Below, one piece after another: positions 1 through 7,754 of a stretch of 64,000 bases of DNA. Under the pieces are notes generated by a model that saw nothing but the letters and a program-made list of their open reading frames with translations, had not been told where the DNA came from and ran no database searches. A program made the translations under genes and the position numbers. The number at the start of each line of letters is the position of its first letter. Position 1 is the stretch's first letter. The DNA comes from Pyxidicoccus parkwaysis. GTDB lineage: Bacteria; Myxococcota; Myxococcia; Myxococcales; Myxococcaceae. The stretch is from assembly GCF_017301735.1 (NCBI RefSeq), contig NZ_CP071090.1, positions 8,608,001 to 8,672,000 on the forward strand, given 5' to 3'.

Positions 1-1
1 C

Positions 2-280
2 AACGAGCCCGCGTGTGATTTGGCGGTCTGCGCGGCGCTGGTGAGCAGCCTGCAGAACCGGCCGCTGGACGCGCAGACGCTGGTGCTGGGCGAGGTGGGG
101 CTCGCGGGCGAGGTGCGCGCGGTGGGCCAGGTGGAGCCCCGGCTCGCCGAGGCCGCGAAGATGGGCTTCCAGCGCGTGGTGCTGCCCGCGGGCAGCGCGA
201 GGCGGCTGGAGAACGCAGGCAAGATGCGCGTGGTGGGCGTGGAGACGCTCGGCGAGGCGCTGGCGGCGATGTTCGACTGA
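2..280 (+). CDS. radA: DNA repair protein RadA (Sms), 3' end only
   Basis: The last 92 codons of an open frame that enters from the left edge. The residues EPACDLAV near the edge and the run GEVGLAGEVRAV match the C-terminal Lon-protease-like domain of RadA/Sms, a RecA-related ATPase that drives branch migration during recombinational repair. This domain forms the hexameric ring and is not itself proteolytic in the family. The KNRFG, Walker and zinc-finger regions lie upstream of the window. The frame ends in TGA just before a convergent monooxygenase gene. The call is firm because GEVGLAGEVR is very characteristic; only completeness cannot be judged. Confidence 0.9.
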   Translation, partial: NEPACDLAVCAALVSSLQNRPLDAQTLVLGEVGLAGEVRAVGQVEPRLAEAAKMGFQRVVLPAGSARRLENAGKMRVVGVETLGEALAAMFD

Positions 281-322
281 CGCGCGGCGAGCAGGTGCCG
301 CGCATCAGCGCTTGCGTGACGG

Positions 323-1516
323 CTACGGCGCCGCCGGCGTCTTGAACTCGGGGATGAGCTCGCCGGTGAGGCGGATGCTCTTCATCACCTTGTCGTGCGG
401 CAGGGCGCCCACCTGGTGGAAGGACATGAGCGCGTCGATGCCGAGTCCCTCGTAGCGCTTCAGCCGCTTCCGCACCTGGTCCTTGGTGCCGACAATCAGC
501 GAGTCCTGCTCGCTGAGCACCTCCCAGACCTGCCCGTGCGGCACGTCCTCGCCCGCGACGATGCGCCCCAGCAGCCGTTGCGCCCGCGACTGCGGCGCGT
601 TGGGGTCCTTCTTGCGCATCAACTGCCCCGTCAGGCCGCCACCCGCCGGGTCCTTCGCCAGCGACTCCAGCTCCGCCGCCGTCCGGATGAAGGCCTCCTT
701 CGCCTCGAAGAAGGTGAACGAGCCATTCGTGTACCAGGCCGCCGCCTGCGCCGCGCCGTTCTCCATCGCCTCCTGCTCCGAGTCCGCACAGTGCACGAAG
801 GTGAAGAACGCCACCTGGTCGTTCACGAACTCGCCCACCGGCTCACAGCGGGTGCGCAGCGCCTCGCGGTAGACGTGAATCATCTCCGCGACCTCTTCCG
901 GTGACGCCCACAGCGTCACGCCCAGCGCGCCCACACCGTTGCGCCCCGCCTGCTCGAACGAGGCAGGGCTGGAGCACGCCTGCCACAGCGGCGGGTGCGG
1001 CTTGCGGTACGGCTTCGGAATCACGCTGATGTCCTTGAGCCGGTACTCGGGGCTGTCCCAGGAGAACTTCTCCCGCGTCCACATCTTCGGGACCATCTCG
1101 AAGGCCTGCTGCATCTGCCCGCGCGTGGACTCCGGGTCGATGTTGAAGACGCGCCACTCCGGAATCGTGCTGCGCGCCAGCCCGAGCTGGAAGCGTCCTC
1201 CGCTCAGGTGGTCCAGGAAGGCCCCGCGCTCCGCGATGCGGATGGGGTGGTTGAAGCGCCCCGGCGCGAGCACCGACGAGTGCCCCACGTGCATCCGCTT
1301 CGTGCTCATGGCAATGGCCGTGAGCATCACCTCCGGCGCCGAGCTGTAGCTGAACTCCACCGCGGTGTGGTGCTCCACCTGCCACCACACGCCGTAGCCC
1401 ATCTCATCCGCCAGCTTCGCCTGCTCCAGCGTCTCCTGGATGAGCCGGTGCTCGTGGTTGTCACCAGTCCAGTGTTCCTTCGGGTGCTGCATCTCCGAGA
1501 AGATGTCGAGTCTCAC
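323..1516 (-). CDS. LLM-class flavin-dependent oxidoreductase (luciferase-like monooxygenase)
   Basis: A 397-residue protein with the bacterial luciferase-like TIM-barrel pattern: an N-terminal strand MRLDIFSEM, the segment DEMGYGVWWQVEHH near residue 40, and LSGGRFQLGLARS near residue 105, which in this family lies by the FMN/F420 site. Such enzymes use reduced flavin (or F420) and often O2 to oxidise small organic substrates; the substrate cannot be told from sequence. The start is GTG, preceded by an excellent GAGGAGG Shine-Dalgarno seven or so bases away. It stands alone, convergent with radA and divergent from the chitinase gene, with about 500 bp of leader between. Confidence 0.88.
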   Translation of the reverse strand: MRLDIFSEMQHPKEHWTGDNHEHRLIQETLEQAKLADEMGYGVWWQVEHHTAVEFSYSSAPEVMLTAIAMSTKRMHVGHSSVLAPGRFNHPIRIAERGAFLDHLSGGRFQLGLARSTIPEWRVFNIDPESTRGQMQQAFEMVPKMWTREKFSWDSPEYRLKDISVIPKPYRKPHPPLWQACSSPASFEQAGRNGVGALGVTLWASPEEVAEMIHVYREALRTRCEPVGEFVNDQVAFFTFVHCADSEQEAMENGAAQAAAWYTNGSFTFFEAKEAFIRTAAELESLAKDPAGGGLTGQLMRKKDPNAPQSRAQRLLGRIVAGEDVPHGQVWEVLSEQDSLIVGTKDQVRKRLKRYEGLGIDALMSFHQVGALPHDKVMKSIRLTGELIPEFKTPAAP

Positions 1517-2025
1517 GTCCCCCTCCTCTTGCTACGCAGGGATGCGCCGCCCTCCGGGGCAGGCCGTGACAGCGTAGAACAGGCGAGCAGGCAGGCTCGA
1601 TACACCCGTTGCAACGGCGGTAGTCCCTCCGGCCACATCGCCGGGGAGGTTGACACCGGCGTACAATTGAATCCTCTGAGCCACGCGAGTAGACGTGCGT
1701 GCGCCCCGAGGTCCATGGGTAGACACGCCACCCATGCAAGGGATTGATGTCTCTCCGTATCCCCAGGCGCGTTTCACTCTAGAACCAATGCCTTGCATCG
1801 CCGCCTGCCCTCCCACCTGTCGTCCTCGACGAGTGCCGAAATGACTCACAACATGGCTTGAAAGGAGACGGCGCCATTTGGTGTTTGTGGCCCCAATTGC
1901 CAGGCACCCCTTGCACGCCCGTCATTCCCGGCGCGGCGGTTGAGCAGACGAGGGCCCCTTCCCACTGTCGCTGTTGGGAGAAGCGGGGTCCTCACCGGCT
2001 CACATTCCCTGGCTGCTGGAGCACC
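1517..2025. other. 509-bp divergent intergenic region
   Basis: The region separates the divergent monooxygenase and chitinase genes. No open frame here has convincing codon usage or a ribosome site. I looked for a GEMM/c-di-GMP riboswitch, a tRNA and a -24/-12 promoter and found none. It probably holds the two promoters. A TCTAGA-containing stretch near 1779 is locally AT-richer than its surroundings, but I cannot assign -35/-10 boxes with confidence. Confidence 0.4.
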
Positions 2026-3966
2026 ATGAGAAAGCAGCTCAAGTGGTTCATGTTGGCAGTCGGCGTCCACACCACCGCGTGCGGTGCGGCGGCCGACTTT
2101 CAAGGCAGTACGCCGGAGGTCACCACTCCGGAGGTGGACACGCCCGAGGCTTCCGTGGCCTTCGAGCCCGCGCCCGTCGAAGCGGCGGCCGCCGCCGTGG
2201 ACCCCAACAGCATCTACGTAGACGCGCTCGGCTCCGGCTGGACGGACTGGTCCTGGGCCACGCACAACCTCGCCGCCACGTCTCCCGTCTTCGCCGGCAC
2301 GCGCGCCGTGTCCGCGACGTTCGGCGCCTGGACGGGCCTGTACTTCCACCACACGGGCGTCCCCACCGCGGGGCTCGAGTTCGTGGAGTTCCAGGTCCAC
2401 GGCGGCACGTCCACCAACCCCACTCTCACCGCGTACGCCACCGTCGGCAACGCGGCCCGTCCCACGGTGGGCGTGAATCGCTACTGTGACGGCGGCACCA
2501 TCAAGGCCAACGCCTGGACGCGCTGCCGCGTGCCGCTGTCCGCGCTCGGCGTCACCAACGTCACGATGGATGGCTTCGTCGTCCAGGAGGGCGCCGGCCG
2601 CTCGCTGCCGGTGATGACCTTCGACAGCCTCCGCCTTGGCACGTCCGCGACGGTGCCCATGGTGAGCATCTCCGTGACGCCCACCAGCGCGTCGCTGACG
2701 AAGGGCGCCACGCGGACGTTCACCGCCGCCGTGACGGGCAGCACCAACACCGCCGTCACCTGGTCCGTCCAGGAGGGCGCCGCCGGTGGCACCATCACCA
2801 GCGCCGGCCTCTACACCGCGCCGCAGACGGCGGGCACGTACCACGTCGTCGCCACCAGCCAGGCTGACACCACGAAGAAGGCCACGGCCGCCATCACCGT
2901 CACCGCGACCACGCCCACGCCGGTCACCGGCAAGTGGGTGTCTGGCTACTACACCGGTTGGAACGCGGACCTGTACCCGCCGGAGAAGGTGGACTTCAGC
3001 GCGATGACGCACATCATCGTCGGCCGGGCCACGCCGCGCACGGACGGCACACTGAGCACCGCGTTCGACAACTCGAACGGCCCCGCCATGGCGAAGACGC
3101 TGTCCACGCGAGCCCACGCGGCCGGGCGCAAGGCCATCATCATGGTGGGCGGCGCCGGTGAGCACGCCAACTGGGTGGGCGCGGCCAGCAGCGCCAACCG
3201 CGCGAAGTTCGTGCAGAGCCTCCTGTCCGCCATGGACAACCTCGGCTACGACGGGCTCGACATCGACTGGGAGCCGGTGGAGGCGGCGGACAAGCCCAAC
3301 CTGCTCGCGCTGGTGCAGGCGCTGCGCGCGGCGCGCCCGGGCATGCTGCTCACCTTCCCCATCGGGTGGATCAACACCAACTTCGCCTCCGACGTGGACC
3401 CCTGGTTCGCGCAGCTCGCCAAGAGCCTGGACCAGGTCAACGTCATGTCCTACGAGATGATTGGCCCGTGGGACGGCTGGCAGTCCTGGTACACCTCCGC
3501 GCTGTACGGTGAGTCCGGCAACCGCCCGACGTCCGTCTCCTCCAGCCTCAATGGCTGGGTGGCCGCGGGCATCCCCAAGGCGAAGCTCGGCATGGGCATC
3601 CCCTTCTACGGCATGGCCTGGCGCAACATCACCGGCCCGTACCAGGGCTTCACCAACTGGTCCGACTACGTGGGCAGCGACAACTCCTTCACCTACAAGA
3701 AGATTCAGCAGCTCTCCGCGTCCGGCACGTACCACTGGGACGCCGCCGCCTCCGCGAGCTACCTGACCTTCAACAACGGCGTGGAGGACGGCACCGTGCG
3801 CTGGATTTCGTACGACAGCCCGCAGACCATCGCCGCCAAGGGCGCGTACACCCGCAACAACGGCTTCGGTGGCACCATCATCTGGACCATCAACCAGGGC
3901 TGCACCGACCCGAGCACCGGCGCCAACCCGCTGCTCGACGCCGTGAAGAGCGCGTTCCTCCAGTAA
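2026..3966 (+). CDS. Secreted GH18 chitinase-like glycoside hydrolase with Ig-like domain
   Basis: 646 residues. The chosen ATG gives a short basic and hydrophobic leader ending near HTTACG, a possible but atypical lipobox. Residues about 50-190 form a β-rich module with paired Cys, like a carbohydrate-binding β-sandwich. Residues about 205-290 (VSISVTPTSASLTKGATRTF onward) are a bacterial Ig-like repeat. From about residue 300 the GH18 barrel starts with KWVSGYYTGWN and carries the catalytic signature DGLDIDWE at residues 409-416, whose last Glu is the proton donor in the family. Substrate-assisted hydrolysis of chitin or a related β-1,4-GlcNAc polymer outside the cell is expected. A strong terminator follows. 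Confidence 0.9.
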   Translation: MRKQLKWFMLAVGVHTTACGAAADFQGSTPEVTTPEVDTPEASVAFEPAPVEAAAAAVDPNSIYVDALGSGWTDWSWATHNLAATSPVFAGTRAVSATFGAWTGLYFHHTGVPTAGLEFVEFQVHGGTSTNPTLTAYATVGNAARPTVGVNRYCDGGTIKANAWTRCRVPLSALGVTNVTMDGFVVQEGAGRSLPVMTFDSLRLGTSATVPMVSISVTPTSASLTKGATRTFTAAVTGSTNTAVTWSVQEGAAGGTITSAGLYTAPQTAGTYHVVATSQADTTKKATAAITVTATTPTPVTGKWVSGYYTGWNADLYPPEKVDFSAMTHIIVGRATPRTDGTLSTAFDNSNGPAMAKTLSTRAHAAGRKAIIMVGGAGEHANWVGAASSANRAKFVQSLLSAMDNLGYDGLDIDWEPVEAADKPNLLALVQALRAARPGMLLTFPIGWINTNFASDVDPWFAQLAKSLDQVNVMSYEMIGPWDGWQSWYTSALYGESGNRPTSVSSSLNGWVAAGIPKAKLGMGIPFYGMAWRNITGPYQGFTNWSDYVGSDNSFTYKKIQQLSASGTYHWDAAASASYLTFNNGVEDGTVRWISYDSPQTIAAKGAYTRNNGFGGTIIWTINQGCTDPSTGANPLLDAVKSAFLQ

Positions 3967-3980
3967 CAGAAGCGTGACAC

Positions 3981-4016
3981 CCGGTGCGGCCGCCGAGACA
4001 GCGGCCGCACCGGTTT
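3981..4016 (+). terminator. Intrinsic terminator after the chitinase gene
   Basis: A perfect 13-bp GC-rich stem, CCGGTGCGGCCGC with its complement, around the 7-nt loop CGAGACA and followed by TTT. It lies 15 bp after the chitinase stop codon. The U-run is short, as usual in high-GC genomes. Confidence 0.8.
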
Positions 4017-4174
4017 GGAGGTCAAAACAAAAGTCTGGTTTGACCTCTTCTTCTGGAGAGTGACGAAAAAAGGGCAGCCGATTACTCTGGGAGCGCAGTT
4101 CCCCCCACGTGCTCCCGTTTATTCACCCACTGTCTGTCTTCACGGGAGCGCGTCCCGCAGACAAGGACCCTCTC

Positions 4175-4990
4175 TTGACTCGTTGCTCTTCGTTGAGCGC
4201 CCTCGTGGGTGCTTTCACCGCAATCCTTGCCATTGTCTCCGTCCCCTCCACGGCTCACGCGGCCGGTGGCGCCACGTGCGAGGGCGGCAACTTCCGCGTC
4301 ATCCTGCCTGGTGGTCAGACGTTCTCCGCTCGCGGCGGTTACAAGGTGAAGGCCAGCAACCTGGCCAACGGCAGCGTCATCCAGGTGCGCGGCAAGTACA
4401 TCGACTACGACGTGAACGTGTCCACGTTCGCCGTCTACAACTACACGCTGACCGGCGCGGCGGGCGCGGACGACATGACGGGCGGCGTGCGCACGCCGCT
4501 GTTCACCTCCAAGGAGCCGGCCATCGCCAACAACGCGCTGGACTCCGGTGACCTCGACATCCGGCTGGACACCCAGTCCATCGAGCTGCGCCGCGACGGC
4601 CGCAACATCAAGATGAAGATTCAGGCCAAGGACTGCTCGCAGGGCGGCATCTTCCAGATGGAGCCTGAAATCGACGCGGGCGGCACCATCGTCTTCACCC
4701 ACGTGCTGGCGCCCGGCATCTACTACTACGTCAATCCCTACACCCTGAAGGTCAACTTCGGGAACTCGGCGATGGTCGTGGGCAAGGACAGCCCGCAGGT
4801 CGCCACCAAGACGTACCAGGACGACTTCAAGACGGTGTGGAGCGTGACGGCCGGTGGCCGCATGGGCGGCGTGCTCGGCGAGGACGCGGTGGAGAGCTCT
4901 CCGTCCGCCACGAGCTGCCCCCAGGACTGCCAGGCGCAGAACCAGATTCACGGCTCCGTGGACGTGCTCGACCCGCGCTACGACGACTGA
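4175..4990 (+). CDS. Secreted protein of unknown function (likely TTG start)
   Basis: No family recognised. The frame is open from an ATG at 4109, but the preferred start is the TTG at 4175: AAGGA lies 7 nt upstream, and starting here gives a clean signal peptide (hydrophobic SALVGAFTAILAIVS, cleavage at AHA|AG near residue 30). The mature part, about 240 residues, is rich in β-prone and charged segments (VRGKYIDYDVNVSTF; IELRRDGRNIKMKI) and has Cys pairs near both ends (TCEGG; SCPQDCQ), which suggests a disulphide-stabilised periplasmic or extracellular β-protein. It is monocistronic between two strong terminators. Confidence 0.7.
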   Translation: MTRCSSLSALVGAFTAILAIVSVPSTAHAAGGATCEGGNFRVILPGGQTFSARGGYKVKASNLANGSVIQVRGKYIDYDVNVSTFAVYNYTLTGAAGADDMTGGVRTPLFTSKEPAIANNALDSGDLDIRLDTQSIELRRDGRNIKMKIQAKDCSQGGIFQMEPEIDAGGTIVFTHVLAPGIYYYVNPYTLKVNFGNSAMVVGKDSPQVATKTYQDDFKTVWSVTAGGRMGGVLGEDAVESSPSATSCPQDCQAQNQIHGSVDVLDPRYDD

Positions 4991-5021
4991 GTCCCGCGCG
5001 GGCCGCTGTCCGGGCTGAACG

Positions 5022-5055
5022 AAGGGAGGAGCGGCCATTCCGCTCCTCCCTTTTT
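5022..5055 (+). terminator. Strong intrinsic terminator
   Basis: Perfect 13-bp inverted repeat AAGGGAGGAGCGG / CCGCTCCTCCCTT with the 5-nt loop CCATT, running into TTTTT. It terminates the secreted-protein gene and sits just before the 3' end of the convergent RibD-like gene, so it may also limit read-through from the other side. Confidence 0.9.
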
Positions 5056-5062
5056 CATGGCC

Positions 5063-5656
5063 TCACTCCGCCGCGGGCATTCCCGGAGGAACCACGACGT
5101 TCGTCCCCGGCGCGCCCTCGGGCAGGACGGCGTAGCGCAGCAGCAGCACGCCGTTCTTGTAGACGCGGGTGGACTGCAGCTCCAGGCTCTTGAAGCCCTT
5201 GAGCCGCGTGACGAGCGGAATGCCCGAGCCGAGCAGCAGCGGGTTCAGCTTGAGCACCACCTCGTCGACGAGCCCCGCGTCGAGCACCTTCGACGCGAAG
5301 TCCGCGCCGCCCGCGAGGTAGAGGTCCTTGCCCGGCTGTTCCTTGAGGCGGCGGATGAAGCCGAGCGCGTCCTCGGACACGAGCCTCACGTGCGGGTGCG
5401 GGCTCTCCTTCATGGAGCGCGTGAAGACGTACGTGTCCATCATCGGGTAGGGGTCCGTCACGCCCACCTCGAGGCCCACCTCGTACGTGCGGCGGCCCAT
5501 CAGGACGGCGCCGTACGTACCGAAGGACGCGATGTAGTCGGTGACGTGCTCGCCTTCCTTCACGAGCCGCTCCTGCAGGAAGGCCCCGTAGGTGTCGTCC
5601 TCGTGGGCGATGAAGCCGTCGGCGCTGGAAGCAACGTGGTACTTGAGCTTCGGCAT
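5063..5656 (-). CDS. Dihydrofolate reductase family / RibD C-terminal domain protein
   Basis: 197 residues with the DHFR/RibD fold pattern: N-terminal strand MPKLKYHVASSADGFIA, a VLMGRRTYEVG segment near residue 50, DLYLAGGADFASKVLDAGLV (NADPH-site loop region) and a C-terminal LNPLLLGSGIPL. Stand-alone members are NAD(P)H-dependent reductases of unknown substrate, often called YwjB/YyaP-like. The start is the ATG preceded by GGAGA 8 nt away; the longer upstream frame would run into the palindromic leader. A 20-bp palindrome lies about 25 bp upstream of the start codon. Function beyond 'reductase fold' is inference. Confidence 0.85.
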   Translation of the reverse strand: MPKLKYHVASSADGFIAHEDDTYGAFLQERLVKEGEHVTDYIASFGTYGAVLMGRRTYEVGLEVGVTDPYPMMDTYVFTRSMKESPHPHVRLVSEDALGFIRRLKEQPGKDLYLAGGADFASKVLDAGLVDEVVLKLNPLLLGSGIPLVTRLKGFKSLELQSTRVYKNGVLLLRYAVLPEGAPGTNVVVPPGMPAAE

Positions 5657-5681
5657 ACAGAAAATCTCCAGGACTGCGCAT

Positions 5682-5701
5682 GCGCCCGGAGCTCCGGGCG
5701 C
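5682..5701. promoter_or_regulatory. Perfect 20-bp palindrome in a divergent leader
   Basis: GCGCCCGGAGCTCCGGGCGC is fully self-complementary and lies just upstream of the RibD-like start, in the 333-bp region shared with the divergent peptidoglycan-binding gene. Possible operator or transcript hairpin; no regulator is identified. I see no other feature in this divergent region. Confidence 0.4.
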
Positions 5702-5989
5702 GGATGGAAGGAACTTCGCGGCGGGGACTCGGCGGGGCCCACACGTCCGGACGACACGCACCGTCGCGCCACGGCCGATGTGCCGGGGCGTCGGGGAGAA
5801 GTCTCGGGGAAGTGGGTCAGCGGGAGGAGATCATCGGGCGACGCCGTGAGGCGCCGGGCGCGACATAAAGCACGCCTCGTGCGTGGCCGCAACCGCGTCA
5901 CCACGGGGCCGGGCACCCGGCGCGTCACATCCGCGACATGCGCGCTCCGCCTTCAAGGGGGCACTGGCGCTCCCCCACAAGGAGACGCC

Positions 5990-6841
5990 ATGCCCGAACA
6001 AGAATCGTATGTCCCCATCACAGGCCTCGCCGCGAAGGGCGACCCCATCCTCCAGCAGGGCTCATCCGGCTCCGCCGTCGTGGAGTTGCAGAGACTGCTC
6101 ACGGCGGCGGGCTTCAGCCCCGGCGCGGCGGATGGTGACTTCGGAGCGAAGACGAAGGCGGCGGTGATGGACTTCCAGCGCGCGCGAGGGTTGAGCGTGG
6201 ACGGCATCGTCGGGCCCGCCACCTGGGCCGCGCTGCGAGCCCCCGCTCCCACGCCCGTGAGCGGCCTGCGCGAGAAAATCGTCTCGGAGGCGCAGTGGGG
6301 CGTGTCGAACGCCGCCGGCATCCACTACCAGCAACTGCGCCCCATGGACGGCATCAACCAGCGCCACAAGCTGCCGCTGTACACGGACTGCTCGGGCTTC
6401 GTCACGCTCTGCTACAAGTGGGCGGGCGCGGGTGACCCGAATGGACTGGGCTTCAACGGCCAGGGCTACACGGGCTCGATGCTGGGCTACCTGAGCGCCG
6501 TGTCGCAATCCCAGGTGAAGGCGGGAGACCTCGTCCTCTGGGCGCGCAACGGCCAGGGCGAGCACGTGGCCATGGTGATTGAGCCGGGCAGCGACCCCCT
6601 GCTCATCTCCCACGGCGAGGAGTCCGGGCCCTACACGGTCCAGTTCTCTTCCTCCAATCGCTATCACTCCGGCGCGACGGTGTACTGGCTGAGGCTGCCT
6701 TCGGTGGATGGAGTCACCCGCGAGGTACCTCCCACCGAGCTCCGCATGCTGCGGGCACGTCCCGAAGTGAGAGGCAACACCGATGCGCCCAGCGAGGCGG
6801 GACTGGCCCGGGAGGCAGTAAATCCTCCCGTGACCCATTGA
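5990..6841 (+). CDS. Peptidoglycan-binding plus NlpC/P60-like (CHAP-type) hydrolase, no signal peptide
   Basis: 283 residues. Residues about 22-82 are a PG_binding_1 module (GSAVVELQRLL...DGDFGAKTKAAVMDFQ...VDGIVGPATW). Residues about 95-235 look like an NlpC/P60 or CHAP Cys peptidase: YTDCSGFV gives the candidate nucleophile Cys134, GEHVAMV gives His192 and LLISHGE a further His208. The last 45 residues look unstructured. Such proteins cleave peptide stems in the wall. The ATG has AAGGAG 5 nt upstream. No signal sequence is visible, unlike most cell-wall hydrolases, so it is endolysin-like or leaves by another route; no phage genes are nearby. Confidence 0.85.
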   Translation: MPEQESYVPITGLAAKGDPILQQGSSGSAVVELQRLLTAAGFSPGAADGDFGAKTKAAVMDFQRARGLSVDGIVGPATWAALRAPAPTPVSGLREKIVSEAQWGVSNAAGIHYQQLRPMDGINQRHKLPLYTDCSGFVTLCYKWAGAGDPNGLGFNGQGYTGSMLGYLSAVSQSQVKAGDLVLWARNGQGEHVAMVIEPGSDPLLISHGEESGPYTVQFSSSNRYHSGATVYWLRLPSVDGVTREVPPTELRMLRARPEVRGNTDAPSEAGLAREAVNPPVTH

Positions 6842-6853
6842 CGCTCCGGAGTC

Positions 6854-7151
6854 GTGCACCTCGGAAAGCCGTGGCTCCCGCCGATGACCTGACGCGGGTG
6901 CCACGCGCATCCAGCGTGCGCGCTCCGACTGCATGACGACATCGTGTGCGCCCCCCGACTCTCGCGGGGACTTCGATGCCATCACTTCGAGCGTGCTCCC
7001 AGACTGCGGCTTCGGCGGCGTGTGCGGCCCCTGACTTTCGCTGAGGCCTCGGTGCCATCCATCGCATCGAGCGTGCTCCCGACTGTGTTCCATCGATAGC
7101 GAGTGCGGCCCCTGGCTTGCACATGCCACGAGGGACGATGCCGTCGCTTCG
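6854..7151. repeat. Four degenerate intergenic repeat units
   Basis: Units of about 75-92 bp begin near 6854, 6946, 7022 and 7103. Each starts with GTGCG(C/G)CCCC or a variant and contains forms of GGTGCCAT...CATCGAGCGTGCTCC followed by GACTG. Spacing is irregular and identity moderate. They fill nearly the whole 322-bp gap between the hydrolase and the lipoprotein gene. No gene is seen here. Confidence 0.6.
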
Positions 7152-7163
7152 GGGGAGTGTCTC

Positions 7164-7544
7164 GTGCGCTTCACTTCAGTCCTGATGTTGCTGGCCACCG
7201 CGCTGCTCACCGCCTGCGGAGATGATGACGAATCCGGCGTCTGCCCCGCGGTCTGGATTCCCGCCGTGAGGATGACGGTGGTGAACACCCTGGGCGTGGC
7301 CGTGCAGGACGCCCGCGTCACCTTCAGCCTCGACGGTGAAGAGGAAGAGGAGGCCACCTGCACCCAGCAGGGGCAGACCGAGGGAAGCTGCCTGGAGTGG
7401 ACGACCCGGAACGAGGTGGGCCGGTACGACCTCCACGCCACCAGCTCCGATGGGCTGCGTAGCGACTCGGACGAGGTCACCGTGACGGGCGGAGCGTGCG
7501 GGCCCACCGGAACGACCGACGTGCAGCTCGTCCTCCCGGACTGA
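7164..7544 (+). CDS. Small predicted lipoprotein, Ig-like fold
   Basis: 126 residues starting at GTG, with GGGGGAG 7 nt or so upstream. The leader MRFTSVLMLLATALLTACGD carries a classic lipobox LTAC, so Cys18 should be lipidated, and the following Asp residues suggest inner-membrane retention if the E. coli +2 rule holds here. The mature part resembles a single Ig/carboxypeptidase-regulatory-like β-sandwich (RMTVVNTLGVAVQDARVTFSLDG...GRYDLHATSSDGL) with an acidic EEEEE patch. No function can be assigned. It lies between two repeat blocks and ahead of the orphan sensor kinase, on the same strand. Confidence 0.75.
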   Translation: MRFTSVLMLLATALLTACGDDDESGVCPAVWIPAVRMTVVNTLGVAVQDARVTFSLDGEEEEEATCTQQGQTEGSCLEWTTRNEVGRYDLHATSSDGLRSDSDEVTVTGGACGPTGTTDVQLVLPD

Positions 7545-7560
7545 CGCACCAGCAGCATGG

Positions 7561-7740
7561 AGCTTCCTGGGGCCATCCCCGAACCCCTTCGCGGCGCGGA
7601 GAATGGCTCCAGCCGCATAGAGCATCCTCTCGCCATCTCCAAACGCCTTCGCAGCGCGGAGAATGGCGCCAGCCGCGTGGGGCTTCCTCGTGCCATCTCC
7701 GAACGCCTTCGCGGCGCGGAGAGTGACGAAGCTCGGGTAG
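7561..7740. repeat. Three tandem 60-bp repeats
   Basis: Three units of exactly 60 bp (7561-7620, 7621-7680, 7681-7740) share the core CGCCTTCGC(G/A)GCGCGGAGA and CTCGCCATCTCC-like flanks. Because 60 is divisible by 3 the array stays open in several frames, and one of these is in frame with the kinase gene that follows. I treat the array as intergenic. Confidence 0.85.
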
Positions 7741-7754
7741 AGTCCGCGGCGCAC

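Noticed and set aside
1532..1849. Open frames between the monooxygenase and chitinase genes
   Set aside because: They have poor codon usage, no ribosome site and no recognisable domain.
3967..4174. Inverted repeat GTCAAA...TTTGAC near 4020-4043 as operator or riboswitch
   Set aside because: Only a 6-bp stem, no conserved riboswitch core; noted but unsupported.
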